Below, in pieces: positions 55,377 to 64,000 of a DNA stretch of 64,000 nt. The notes under the pieces are model-generated. The model was not told where the DNA came from, made no database searches, and worked only from the letters and a program-made list of their open reading frames with translations. Source of the DNA: Rhizobium leguminosarum (GTDB lineage Bacteria > Pseudomonadota > Alphaproteobacteria > Rhizobiales > Rhizobiaceae); NCBI RefSeq assembly GCF_017876795.1, contig NZ_JAGIOR010000001.1:4676501-4740500 (forward strand), written 5' to 3'. The first letter of the stretch is position 1, and each line of letters opens with the position of its first letter. The position numbers and the translations under genes are program-made.

Positions 55377-56309
55377 GAGGCTGCCCCAAAAAGATATGAG
55401 TGATTTCAGCCAGTTGTGATTCCCTCGGATTTGCGAAGATTCGATGGAGTGCACAATGGCCTGGACTGAAACCACCCGACAGCAATATGTCCGTCGGACG
55501 AGCCGATATGCAAGCGATGTTACCGATCGCGAATGGGAATTTATTGCGCCGTTCATGCCCGCGCCACGGCGCCTGGGCCGGCCACGCAAGACCGATCTGC
55601 GCGAGGTTTTAAACGCCCTTCTCTATATCGCTTCGACAGGCTGCCAGTGGCGGATGCTGCCGAAGGACTTTCCGCCCTGTTCAACGGTGCAGCGGTATTT
55701 CTATGAATGGCGGGCAATGGGTCTTTGGCCACGGATCAACCACCACCTCGTCATGGAGGCACGGGAGCTGGACGGGAAGGAAGCTTCACCGACGGCTGGC
55801 GCCATCGACAGCCAAAGCGTCAAAACTACTGAAAGCGGCGGTATTCGGGGCTTTGATGCGGGTAAGAAGATCAAGGGCCGCAAGCGCCACATCATTGTTG
55901 ATACGCTCGGGCTGATGGTCGGCCTCATGGTGCACAGCGCTGATATCCAGGACCGCGACGGCGCTCCCGATCTCCTGAAATCTATCCGCAACCGATGGCC
56001 GTGGCTCCTTCATGTCTTCGCCGATGGCGGCTATGCGGGCGACAAGCTGAAAAAGCGGCTGCAGAAAATAGGAAAATGGACACTCGAAATTATCAAGCGT
56101 ACCGACAAGGCCAAGGGTTTCGAAATCCTGCCGCGCCGCTGGGTCGTCGAGAGGACGTTCGCCTGGCTGGGACGATGCAGAAGATTGGCCAAGGACTTCG
56201 AGACATCCATCGCTTCAGCAGAAGCCTGGATAACCATCGCTCACATCCGAATGCTCACCAGGCGGCTGGCAAGATACGGATATCGTTGAAACCTTTTCGA
56301 GTCAGACTC
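55377..56309 (+). mobile_element. IS5-family (IS1031-type) element, copy 2, in the HAD-UbiA gene
   Basis: 933 bp from GAGGCTGCCCC to GAGTCAGACTC, flanked by TAA on both sides (55374-55376 and 56310-56312). It is related to but clearly different from copies 1 and 3, so it is a second IS species of the same group. Confidence 0.93.
55456..56289 (+). CDS. IS5-family transposase (copy 2)
   Basis: 277 residues from MAWTETTRQQYVRRTSRYAS. Same domain plan as copy 1 (AIDSQSVKTTES, FADGGYAGDKL, RRWVVERTFAWLGRCRRLAKDFE) with many substitutions. All DDE residues are present; complete. Confidence 0.95.
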   Translation: MAWTETTRQQYVRRTSRYASDVTDREWEFIAPFMPAPRRLGRPRKTDLREVLNALLYIASTGCQWRMLPKDFPPCSTVQRYFYEWRAMGLWPRINHHLVMEARELDGKEASPTAGAIDSQSVKTTESGGIRGFDAGKKIKGRKRHIIVDTLGLMVGLMVHSADIQDRDGAPDLLKSIRNRWPWLLHVFADGGYAGDKLKKRLQKIGKWTLEIIKRTDKAKGFEILPRRWVVERTFAWLGRCRRLAKDFETSIASAEAWITIAHIRMLTRRLARYGYR

Positions 56310-57212
56310 TAAGACGTTGGTCCATTCATGGGCCAGAATCAGTGGAACAAAAAGAAGAATGTTCTTGGTCCAATGATGAACGCGGATGGCCTTCAAGAAC
56401 TCCCTGAACTTCAGTGACGGCGTATGAAATTCGGCGATTACCGGCAGGTTGCGGCGCTTGAGCTCTCGCGACACACTTTGACTGACGCCGGCGGGCACGG
56501 CGCCCTTTGACGCCTGCCAGACATGCAGGTCCGCCGCATGGTCACCGACATAGATGAAGCCGTCAGGAAAGCGACCTTCGAGATAGAGCGCCTTGGCTTT
56601 GCCTTTCAGATTTGTGCTTGAAGAGCCGACGGCCGACGCGAATATGCCGACTCTTTTCGCGACCGCGTCTACTACGGATTGATTGGCGGCCGAGCAGAGA
56701 TGGAGTTCATGCCCCTCTTCTGCCTTGCTGCGCAACCATTCGACGAGATCCTCCCGAAGCGGCAACACCTCGTGGGTCAGGTCGACTTCTTTCGCGATGG
56801 CAGCCTTCAGTTCATGGCGGCCCTTCACAAGCTGTGTCAGCGCGTGAACCAGAACCAGCGGTTTACGAAAAAGCGCAACTGCAGCGGACTCATGCAAGGT
56901 ATCCGACAGGATGAGCGTACCATCCAGATCCACAACGATAGGCAATTTCGATTCTGGGTTCAGATAACCGTCAAACAACTGATTTGAAGTTTCCATGACA
57001 CCTAAGTCTATTTTTTAGCCGAGCATTCGCTATACGGAATCCCGACACCCAATATCAACAATGATTCTGGCCTAACACCTGTCACGCGCGGTCCAATAAC
57101 ACACCAATCGGGTTGTGGCGATCTGCAACGCCCCCCGAAGCGGACTGTCCGGCGATTGGAATAGCATATTTCGTCGCTAAAGGCGGTCGCCCACCAGCAC
57201 GCCTCCGACGAA

Positions 57213-57340
57213 AAAAGAGGCTGAAGATCAGGCCATTGGCCAATCTCGCGGGCGGCCCGACCAGCAAAATCCATATGGCCACGCGTGGCCTTGGATGTCC
57301 TGTTCGTCTCGTGCTGACCGCCGGCCAGATCACCGCGCGG
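57213..57340 (+). mobile_element. Remnant of an IS5-family (IS427-like) transposase gene
   Basis: The stretch ACGAAAAAAGAGGCTGAAG to CTGACCGCCGGCCAG matches the frameshift and early orfB region of the element at 19386-20199 (TSKIHMATRGLGCPVRLVLTAGQ against the intact STKIHMAVRGLGCPVRFVLTAGQ). The slippery A run is still visible. It lies between the HAD-UbiA gene and the ABC ATPase stop. The 57000-57212 stretch before it holds no gene I can support. Confidence 0.85.
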
Positions 57341-57354
57341 CTCGCTAGCTGCCC

Positions 57355-58107
57355 CTACCCGAGCGACTTGGTGTAAGCCGCAAGGACATCGTCGATCGCG
57401 CCACGCATCCGCATGCGACCGTGCTCCATCCAGAGGCCCTCTTTACACCATGCCCGTAACAGATCGTTCGAGTGAGACGCCATCACCAGAATTCCAGCGT
57501 TGGAAATGAAAGTGCGCATCCGTTCCTGCGCCTGGGCAAGAAATGCCGCGTCGCCTGCGCCGATACCCTCATCGATAAGCAGTATCTCCGGCTTGATCGA
57601 TGTCGAGATCGCGAAGGCAAGCCTTGTCGACATGCCGGCGCTGTAAGTGCGAAGCGGCATGTCGAGAAATTCGCCCAGCCCCGTCAAAGCACCGATCTCC
57701 TCTGCGCGGGCCTCGATCTCCTTGCGGCTGTATCCGAGATACATTCCCCGCAGAATGATGTTTTCCCAGCCACTTGACTCGGGATCCATACCGAAGCCGA
57801 TGTCGAACATCGATGCGACTTCGCCGTCGATCTCCGCTGTTCCGATCGATGGTTCGTAGATGCCGGCCATCACCCGCAGGATTGTCGATTTTCCTGCGCC
57901 GTTGTGGCCGAGCAAGCCGAGGCGCGTGCCATGTTCGATATCCAAAGTCAGACTTTCGATCGCCCGAATCACGACCGAACCGGTGCCTTCACGGGGCTTT
58001 ATCTGTCCGCCTGTGGCTGAAGCGAGAATACTGTTCTTCAAAGAACGATGGCTGGCGCCGTAGATCGGAATGTCGACCACGACATTCTTCAGAGAGATTT
58101 TAGCCAA
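57355..58107 (-). CDS. Polysaccharide ABC exporter, ATPase (Wzt-like)
   Basis: 250 residues. Walker A GHNGAGKST, signature YSAGMSTRLAFAIS, Walker B EILLIDEGIGAGDAAF, H-loop VMASHSND. This is the TagH/KpsT/Wzt class that powers export of lipid-linked polysaccharide across the inner membrane. It has no C-terminal carbohydrate-binding domain, so it is a short Wzt. It starts 3 bp after the permease stop and is the last gene of its operon. Confidence 0.93.
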   Translation of the reverse strand: MAKISLKNVVVDIPIYGASHRSLKNSILASATGGQIKPREGTGSVVIRAIESLTLDIEHGTRLGLLGHNGAGKSTILRVMAGIYEPSIGTAEIDGEVASMFDIGFGMDPESSGWENIILRGMYLGYSRKEIEARAEEIGALTGLGEFLDMPLRTYSAGMSTRLAFAISTSIKPEILLIDEGIGAGDAAFLAQAQERMRTFISNAGILVMASHSNDLLRAWCKEGLWMEHGRMRMRGAIDDVLAAYTKSLG

Positions 58108-58110
58108 GAA

Positions 58111-58932
58111 TTAGCTCCAATAGACGACGCGTGCGCGGTAACGGGCGAAAAAGACCGTAGCGATCGCGCCAAGGGCAATCGTAATGCCGATACTCGCCGT
58201 CCAGTTGAGTGCAGTGCCCGTTTTTCCGAGCAAGGGATCCCGGATGATTTCGATAAAATGATAGAAGGGATTTGCAGTCAGGACCCATGCGCGCCTTGGC
58301 ATCTGGTCGGCGCTCCAGATGATTGGGGTCATGAAGAAAACGATTTGCATAACGCTTCCAATGATCATCGGCACGTCGCGAAACCGCGCGCATAGCGGAC
58401 CGAGTATCATCGATATAAAAAATCCACTTAAGACAACAAGAAGGAGCGCCGGAAAGAACAGAAGGACATTCCAGCCCGGGTTCATCAGAAATACAACGGC
58501 GATAATTATATATACTAGAAAGTTATGCGCAAAAACCAGAAGCTGACTCCAGATGAACTGGAAGATAAACATGCTGACCGGCATCCTGATCTGCCGCATG
58601 GCCCCACCGGCAACGCTGAATATCCTGCATGCCCCGATGATAATTCCGTTGATCAGGCCCCAGACGATGAGACCTATCGCAAGCCTGGGCAGGTAATTCG
58701 CGACATCGATCTTCAATATTTCGGAATAAAGCACGCCGAGACCAAGAACCATCATTCCCATGGAAAGTGTCAGCCACAACGGACCTATGATGGAGCGGCT
58801 GTATTGCGACTTTATCTCCCGCCAGCCCAGGTAGAGCCATAATTCACGCTGGTCGAACCCGCCACGGATATCATCCAGCGCACGCATGGTATTGCTTTTA
58901 GCTCGCGTCGCCATCGTGCTCTTCTCGATCAT
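58111..58932 (-). CDS. Polysaccharide ABC exporter, permease (Wzm-like)
   Basis: 273 residues from the ATG at 58932; 58914 is an alternative and the frame to 58983 looks non-coding. ABC2-type permease with six membrane helices. ELWLYLGWREIKSQYSRSIIGPLWLTLSMG is the amphipathic interface helix and first membrane helix typical of Wzm/TagG, and FMTPIIWSADQMP is the conserved periplasmic motif. It partners the ATPase 3 bp downstream. Its presence says the polymer of this locus is built in the cytoplasm and exported whole. Confidence 0.92.
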   Translation of the reverse strand: MIEKSTMATRAKSNTMRALDDIRGGFDQRELWLYLGWREIKSQYSRSIIGPLWLTLSMGMMVLGLGVLYSEILKIDVANYLPRLAIGLIVWGLINGIIIGACRIFSVAGGAMRQIRMPVSMFIFQFIWSQLLVFAHNFLVYIIIAVVFLMNPGWNVLLFFPALLLVVLSGFFISMILGPLCARFRDVPMIIGSVMQIVFFMTPIIWSADQMPRRAWVLTANPFYHFIEIIRDPLLGKTGTALNWTASIGITIALGAIATVFFARYRARVVYWS

Positions 58933-59015
58933 GCTGTTCCATCGCTGTCTCCTGGCGCAGGGGCCGCGACCGCGCGATGGCAATCGTAAACTTCAATTTT
59001 TTGTCCATCCGGATG

Positions 59016-61775
59016 TCAGGACGCCGGGGTGGGATCAATATCGTTTCGCGGCGGCCATGCAAGCGAAAAATCCTCGTACTCCAATGTCAGATTAGAGTTG
59101 TAGGCCGGATCCGCCATCAACACTTTCTCCCAGCGCCGGAGCATGAAAAGCACCTCGGATTGGAAGCGCTGCTTCTTTTCGGGAGTATCTTCTACCCCTC
59201 GCGTCGCCGACTCGTGGTGGCGGAGTTCGGCGTAAGGCGTCCAGACATTCCGGAAGCCCGCCTCTCGGATCTTCAGGCAGAAATCGACATCATTGAACGC
59301 GACCTTGAGATTTTCCGCGTCCAGACCGCCGACCAGTTCGTAAGTGGATTTTTTGACGACAAGACATGCCGCCGTTACAGCGCTGAGCGTTTGCGTGAGC
59401 TCGCCCCGCGAGAAATAGCCATGTTCACCGCGTCTCAACATCTTGTGGGCGTGACCGGCCACCCCGCCGATCCCGAGAATAATGCCGCCATGTTGCAGCC
59501 GGTCATCCGGATACCACAGCCGCGCGCCAACCGCGCCAACCTTCGGCTGCATGGCGATCGCCATCATTTCGCTCAGCCAATCCGGAGAGACGACCTCGAT
59601 ATCGTTATTGACGAGGCCCACATATTCGCCGTCGACAAGACTGACGGCCTTGTTGTTGATTGCGGAATAATTGAAAGCCTGTCCATCACGAACGACCTTC
59701 ACCCGCTCGTGCGACTGAATTTCGTCGAAATAGCGCAGCGTCGCATGGTCGTCCGAATTGTTGTCGACGATCAGGATCTCAAAATTGGGATAGGTGGTTT
59801 TCTCGAGAATGGAGCTGACACACTGACGCAGAAGCCGCAATCCGTTTCGCGTTGGAATGATCAGGCTTACCTTCGGCGGATTGGGCGGCAGATCGTAGCG
59901 CGCCCTGTACATTCCAGTCGGCAATATTTCGATGTGACCAGCCAACCCCGTCCGCTGCAGATGTTCGTTCAGGGCGGCTTGACCGGCGATGGTGGCATAA
60001 TTTTTGTTGCCGCCGCTTTGCGCCGTGCTGCCGGAATGGCTTCGCCAGTGGTACAGAACCCGCGGGATATGGCAGATCTGCCCCGGCAGCAGGCCCTCAG
60101 AGAAGCGCAGCACAAGATCGTAATCCTGGGCGCCTTCAAAGCCTTTCCGAAAGCCGCCGATGGCCCGCACATGATCCATCCGGTATGCGCCAAGATGGCA
60201 AACCATGTTGTGCGAACGCAGCAGATCCGGGTTCCAGTCCGGCTTGAAGTAAGGATCATAACGCCGGCCGTTTTCGATCTTGTCCTCGTCGGAATAGATC
60301 AACGCAAGGTTTGGCTCACGGCTGATGGCACGACCGACATAATACAGCGCATCCTCCGTAAGAAGATCGTCCTGATCGAGAAGAACCATCCAGCTGCCGG
60401 AGGCGAGTTCCAAGGCGGAATTGGAGGCCTCGGATATATGTCCGTTCGTCGCGCGATAAACCACCTTTATGCGCGGATCGGCAGCGGCGAGTTTTTCAAG
60501 AAGGGGGCGCACGTGCTCGGACGTCGACCGATCGTCGGCAATGCACAACTCCCAGGACGGATAGATCTGCGCCTGCACGGACGCAATCGCTTCCTTCAGC
60601 CAATCGACCTCCGGATTGTAGACCGGCATGACGACCGAAATCAGCGGCGGCTTTTCCCACGACGCAATTTCGGAGCGGATTTTTTCGCGCCCCACCTCAT
60701 CGAGGCCGGAATATCGCTTAAGCCAGCTCTCGTAGTCGTTCCCGGAAAGCGGGTTGCCTCCATGACGCAATGCCCTGGCGCGCGCCCATGCTGTTTTGCC
60801 GCCTGCCAACCCATCCTGCCTCAGGATGTTCAGCGATCTCTGTGCAAGGCGCGCATAGCCGCCGTGTCTCTTGGCCAACATCTGCATCATGCCGGCAAGC
60901 TGCGGAATACGCGCAGCCACGCGGTTCGCCAACCGGAGCGGAGCCGTCAATTTCCAGCTCATCGAAAACCGCATCATGTCCATCGCCTGGCGATGTTGTT
61001 CGAAGGCGTTGGCGATACGGTCGCGATCGGCCGTCAGCAGCTTGGCCTGCTCCCCAATGACTCCCAACTGCTCACGAGCCACGTCTATCTGGTGATCAAG
61101 AGAATTGACGAGGCCCAGCCTCGAGTAGAGCATGCGGTTGACAGCCTGTTCTTCCGGCGTAAGAGCGCAGAGAGCCTTCAACGCCTCCGGCGCGTTCTTG
61201 CCCACGACGAGGACGCCCAGACCATTGCCGTGATGAAACTCGAAGTTCGGATGCGCGGCGGAAATCTCCGCCCAAAACTTCCAAACGCCGAAGTCGCCGG
61301 TCTCTACGCGCGTATCATGAAACAGTACCACCGCTCGGTCGGATAGCGCGCTTTCCCAACCTTGAAAGTCTTCCAGCACATCCTCATAGCGATGGCGCCC
61401 ATCGATATGCAGAAGATCGACGGATCCATCGACGAACTGGGGCCTCGCATCGGCAAAAGTCGACCGCACCATGGTGCCGATGTCTGGATATTCCTTGAGC
61501 AGTTCGGCTCGGAGTGAATCGTGCACTTCAGACTCGTAGAGACCGGCATGCTCGTCCCCTTGCCACGTATCTACGGCGTAGATTCTTGTGTCTGTCCCAC
61601 CCGCCTTGGCTGCCTGGCAGAATGAAAGAAAGGAAAAGCCGTTGTGTGTCCCGAGTTCGACCACGGTGCGAGGCCGCAGCTCCTGCATCACCCAGAACGC
61701 GAAAGGCGCATGTTCGAGCCAGGCCGATTTTCGGACGTGCTGAGAAGGTTCGAGCGAATTTTTGGATACAAGCAT
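59016..61775 (-). CDS. Three-domain methyltransferase/glycosyltransferase
   Basis: 919 residues. Residues about 20-190 form a class I SAM methyltransferase (VVELGTHNGFSFLSFCQAAK, VDLLHIDGRHRYEDVLEDF). About 190-310 form a helical linker. Two GT2 domains follow: ISVVMPVYNPEVDWLKEAI with LLDQDDLLTEDALYYVG, and VSLIIPTRNGLRLLRQCVSS with FEILIVDNNSDDHATL and GLVNNDIEVVSP. Such proteins assemble O-antigen and may cap it by methylation. It lies upstream of the Wzm/Wzt pair (83 bp), consistent with an ABC-dependent O-polysaccharide. Confidence 0.9.
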   Translation of the reverse strand: MLVSKNSLEPSQHVRKSAWLEHAPFAFWVMQELRPRTVVELGTHNGFSFLSFCQAAKAGGTDTRIYAVDTWQGDEHAGLYESEVHDSLRAELLKEYPDIGTMVRSTFADARPQFVDGSVDLLHIDGRHRYEDVLEDFQGWESALSDRAVVLFHDTRVETGDFGVWKFWAEISAAHPNFEFHHGNGLGVLVVGKNAPEALKALCALTPEEQAVNRMLYSRLGLVNSLDHQIDVAREQLGVIGEQAKLLTADRDRIANAFEQHRQAMDMMRFSMSWKLTAPLRLANRVAARIPQLAGMMQMLAKRHGGYARLAQRSLNILRQDGLAGGKTAWARARALRHGGNPLSGNDYESWLKRYSGLDEVGREKIRSEIASWEKPPLISVVMPVYNPEVDWLKEAIASVQAQIYPSWELCIADDRSTSEHVRPLLEKLAAADPRIKVVYRATNGHISEASNSALELASGSWMVLLDQDDLLTEDALYYVGRAISREPNLALIYSDEDKIENGRRYDPYFKPDWNPDLLRSHNMVCHLGAYRMDHVRAIGGFRKGFEGAQDYDLVLRFSEGLLPGQICHIPRVLYHWRSHSGSTAQSGGNKNYATIAGQAALNEHLQRTGLAGHIEILPTGMYRARYDLPPNPPKVSLIIPTRNGLRLLRQCVSSILEKTTYPNFEILIVDNNSDDHATLRYFDEIQSHERVKVVRDGQAFNYSAINNKAVSLVDGEYVGLVNNDIEVVSPDWLSEMMAIAMQPKVGAVGARLWYPDDRLQHGGIILGIGGVAGHAHKMLRRGEHGYFSRGELTQTLSAVTAACLVVKKSTYELVGGLDAENLKVAFNDVDFCLKIREAGFRNVWTPYAELRHHESATRGVEDTPEKKQRFQSEVLFMLRRWEKVLMADPAYNSNLTLEYEDFSLAWPPRNDIDPTPAS

Positions 61776-61954
61776 CTAGCTCTCTCTCGGCATTTGGAAC
61801 GCTGCGTTATCGAGGTTTGGTTCTATCGATAATTGCTGTGTTGGAAAGAGGGTATTTGACAAAAGGTCTTCCCACAGGATTTTACCACCGGAATTGTCCA
61901 GTTCCGGCCTCGTGCGCGAACCAACTTCTGGTTGGCGCATGTTCGATAGGCGGA

Positions 61955-62073
61955 GGATGTGGCCCAGACACTGGAGCGGATGTGCCGGCAGATCACCTAT
62001 CCGGCAGCGATCTGCCTCGACAATGGTAGCGAATTCATCTCCCGTGACCTCGATCTGTGGGCCTACCTACCCC
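61955..62073 (+). mobile_element. IS3-family transposase remnant
   Basis: AQTLERMCRQITYPAAICLDNGSEFISRDLDLWAY is the integrase-core region of an IS3-type orfB (second Asp in D-N-G-S-E-F). Only about 40 residues remain; both ends are lost. The 61776-61954 stretch before it contains no supported gene and likely includes the promoter of the operon at 61775. Confidence 0.8.
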
Positions 62074-63184
62074 TTAGGCATTTGATGGCTGGGCGGTCAG
62101 TGAGAGCTCCTCGACAAGCCCAGCTTCAATCAGCTTCAGGACGATGGGATAGATATCCCAAATCGCCACGCCGATCCTGTTCGACACCTCCAAAAGCGAT
62201 GTTCTGCCGTCGAGCTGAGAGATAACGTTCATCATCAGTCTGACGGTTGCGCCTGACGTCTTTGTGGAAATGGTGGGATAGAGGCCCCGCTTTCCAAGCT
62301 GCGGCTCGCCGAGAACATTGATCTTGTAATGACGGTCCTGTTCCACCGCTAAAATTGCGCCCTGAACGACTCGAATAGCCCCCGCAAGGCCAGCCGGCGA
62401 AATAAGATCCAGATTGTCGAGTGACGTATGATATTCCGGATAAACGCCGTATTTGGATCGCATAATTGAGGCAACTGGCAAATCGACACCGGGAGCGCAA
62501 TATTGCCGTTCGTCGCTGCCACGGTCCCACCAAGAATAGCGTTCAAACCCGCCGGCGACATGCTCCAAGGCGTGGAGCGCCGCGCGATCTGCCAGCGTAT
62601 TGCCGTCCCTCGACGGCAGGAAGGAATAGGCGCGGTCATCACCTGCGCAGGTGATGTTGAACCCGGCGCGCACTCTTTCTTTCATAATCCCCAGATTGCG
62701 ACTGAGATAGCAAATAGAACCAATCGTTTCAGGGATGAATACGACGCGAAATGAATAGGGAAGCCTATCTCGCGAAATTAGCCATTTGACAATCCCGGTT
62801 GCAACAACCGGACCAGAAAGTTCATTGTTTGCCATGGAAGGATGACAAATATAGGTGGATAGGAAAACTTCTTCGGCACTATCACCGGCTATGAGGATTT
62901 CGCCATAATTCAGGTTGCCAGGGGCGAGCGTAGAGTCAATCAGAACCCGATATTGTCCAGGTTTCAACGACAAGCGCTGATGATGACTGAGGCAAAATCC
63001 CCATCGGCGGGCGTAATAGGACGTAATATAAGGTATGGCATCCGGTTGGTCCGGAAGCGAATAAAGATGCGATTGCAGATCGTCCAAGGACAATTCGCAG
63101 TTCACCGGTTCCGAGTATCCCATCAGATGGAGATTGTTGGCCTTGAAATCGACGATACGATTGCCGTCCGAATCTTCGATGTAA
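62074..63184 (-). pseudogene. DUF4910/DUF2172-type aminopeptidase-like protein, 5' end cut off by an IS
   Basis: The open frame from within the IS boundary reads YIEDSDGNRIVDFKANNLHLMGYSEPVN, then RRWGFCLSHHQRLSL, LSTYICHPSMANNELSG (Zn-binding His/Asp-like region), ITCAGDDRAYSFLPSRDG and VYPEYHTSLDNLDLISP, the M28-like DUF4910 catalytic domain, followed by a C-terminal winged-helix-like part. Such proteins are frequent in polysaccharide clusters. The N-terminal part lies beyond the IS, outside the window. An ATG at 63123 could give a 349-residue product. Confidence 0.85.
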
Positions 63185-64000
63185 GAGCCTGACTCGAAAA
63201 GGTTTCAACGATATCCGTACCTTGCCAAGCGTCGTGTCAGGACCCGGATGTGGGCGATAGTGACCCAGGCCTCGGCTGAGGCGACGGACTTTTCCCAATC
63301 CTTCGCCAATCGTCGGCATCTGCCAAGCCATGCGAAGGTGCGCTCCACTACCCAGCGACGCGGCAGAACCTCGAAGCCCTTGGCCTTGTCGGTCCGCTTG
63401 ACGATCTGGAGAGTGAACGCAGCGATCTTTTGCAGTGCGCCCCTCAGCTTCGGTCCGGCATAACCACCATCGGCGAAGATATGTCTCAGCCACGGCCAGC
63501 GCTTGAGAATGGTTTTGAGAACCGCAGGCGCGCCGTCGCGATCCTGAATATCGGCGCTGTGAACCATGAGGCCGACCATCAGTCCGAGCGTGTCGACGAC
63601 GATATGACGCTTGCGTCCCTTTATCTTCTTGCCCGCGTCATAGCCCGAAATTCCGCCGCTTTCCGTGGTTTTCACGCTTTGACTGTCGATCACGCCCGCA
63701 GACGGCGAGGCTTCCCGACCTTCCAAGTCACGCGCCTCCATCACAAGATGATGGTTGATCCGACCCCATAACCCTGTCGCTCGCCATTCATAGAAATAGG
63801 ACTGCACAGTTGTAAAAGGTGGAAAATCTCTGGGCATCATCCGCCACTGGCACCCCGTCGTGGCGATGTAAAGCAACGCATTCACGACCTCGCGAAGATC
63901 GGTACTGCGCGGCCTGCCCAACCGCCTCGGTCCAGGCAGGCAAGGCGAGATCAATCCCCACTCCCGGTCCGTCAGATCGCTTGCATACCGCACTGTGCGT
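63185..64000 (-). mobile_element. IS5-family (IS1031-type) element, copy 3, running off the window
   Basis: It starts GAGCCTGACTCG at 63185, preceded by TAA (63182-63184), the likely target duplication; the other end is beyond 64000. Sequence looks identical to copy 1 in reverse orientation. Confidence 0.93.
63205..64000 (-). CDS. IS5-family transposase (copy 3), start beyond the window
   Basis: At least 265 residues, identical as far as can be compared with the transposase at 49414-50247. All DDE residues are present. The first dozen or so residues (MGWTDFTRRQYA) would lie beyond base 64000. Confidence 0.94.
   Translation of the reverse strand, partial: RTVRYASDLTDREWGLISPCLPGPRRLGRPRSTDLREVVNALLYIATTGCQWRMMPRDFPPFTTVQSYFYEWRATGLWGRINHHLVMEARDLEGREASPSAGVIDSQSVKTTESGGISGYDAGKKIKGRKRHIVVDTLGLMVGLMVHSADIQDRDGAPAVLKTILKRWPWLRHIFADGGYAGPKLRGALQKIAAFTLQIVKRTDKAKGFEVLPRRWVVERTFAWLGRCRRLAKDWEKSVASAEAWVTIAHIRVLTRRLARYGYR

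Larger units (their letters stand above)
54600..56996 (-). pseudogene. HAD phosphatase-UbiA prenyltransferase fusion, interrupted by an IS
   Basis: The N-terminal 229 residues (56996 down to 56310) contain a HAD phosphatase (PIVVDLDGTLILSDT, LHLCSAANQS, FIYVGDHAADLHVW), then the first UbiA helix IRVHHWTKNILLFVPLIL. The remaining 257 residues (55373 down to 54600) carry the UbiA core LLNDIADLNTDRQH and SKRYRALASGKLS. Excision of the IS with one TAA copy gives AHEWTNVLLILQTIS in frame, a 486-residue protein. UbiA members of this type transfer phosphoribose from PRPP to polyprenyl phosphate, and the HAD part would remove the 5-phosphate. Inactive as it stands. Confidence 0.88.

Noticed and set aside
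58977..61346. Plus-strand open frame of 789 codons
   Set aside because: Shadow opposite the methyltransferase/glycosyltransferase gene; no domains and unnatural composition, caused by high third-position GC.

Overview
The window looks like chromosomal DNA of a Rhizobium of the leguminosarum/etli type. Supporting signs are the high-GC coding style, several copies of the rhizobial RIME-type intergenic palindromes, a candidate lipid A oxidase (LpxQ), the plant/alphaproteobacterial type of glutamate-cysteine ligase, DUF1127 and L,D-transpeptidase genes, and IS families common in Rhizobiaceae. Genus is an inference; no search was run.

Positions 1-19,270 are ordinary core chromosome: a HAD hydrolase tail, 3-methyladenine glycosylase (tag), two L,D-transpeptidases, candidate lpxQ, the glycolate oxidase operon glcDEF with a divergent LysR gene, a truncated-looking S-adenosylhomocysteinase homologue next to a GcvA-like LysR gene, a NUDIX hydrolase, a PiT phosphate permease, rsmE, gshA, and a DUF1127/LysR divergent pair. 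Positions 19,386-25,970 are a pile of mobile DNA: an IS5-family element with a frameshifted transposase, then an IS91-like element (integrase plus HUH transposase) split by a recombinase-in-trio (RIT) element with 40-bp inverted repeats. Core genes resume at 26,080-32,905 (TetR, MAPEG, guaB, a frameshifted metallo-hydrolase, an MFS exporter, a VOC protein).

An O-antigen ligase gene (33,035-34,309) sits between two copies of the 3' end of rlmE, which suggests an insertion at that gene end. After rlmE-ppx comes tRNA-Gln(CTG), which carries a decayed 6.3-kb island. The island starts with an integrase fragment, ends at a partial copy of the tRNA 3' end (43,656-43,680), and holds small secreted proteins, an ISAzo13-like element nested in an IS1380 remnant, and an adenylate cyclase remnant.

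Positions 44,273-63,184 form a surface-polysaccharide locus. pseB-pseC make a 4-amino-4,6-dideoxy sugar nucleotide. An operon on the minus strand (56,996 to about 46,599) encodes a HAD-UbiA fusion, a DprE1-like FAD oxidase, a DprE2-like SDR, an epimerase, an FAD oxidoreductase, a GtrA protein and a large membrane protein. This closely parallels the mycobacterial route to decaprenylphosphoryl-D-arabinose. A second minus-strand operon encodes a methyltransferase/double glycosyltransferase and a Wzm/Wzt-type ABC exporter. Three IS5-family (IS1031-type) elements interrupt this locus, in the gtrA-like gene, the HAD-UbiA gene and a DUF4910 gene. Each gene's reading frame can be followed across or up to the insertion, and two have clean 3-bp target duplications. 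The locus therefore appears to have been functional until recently and is now broken by insertions.
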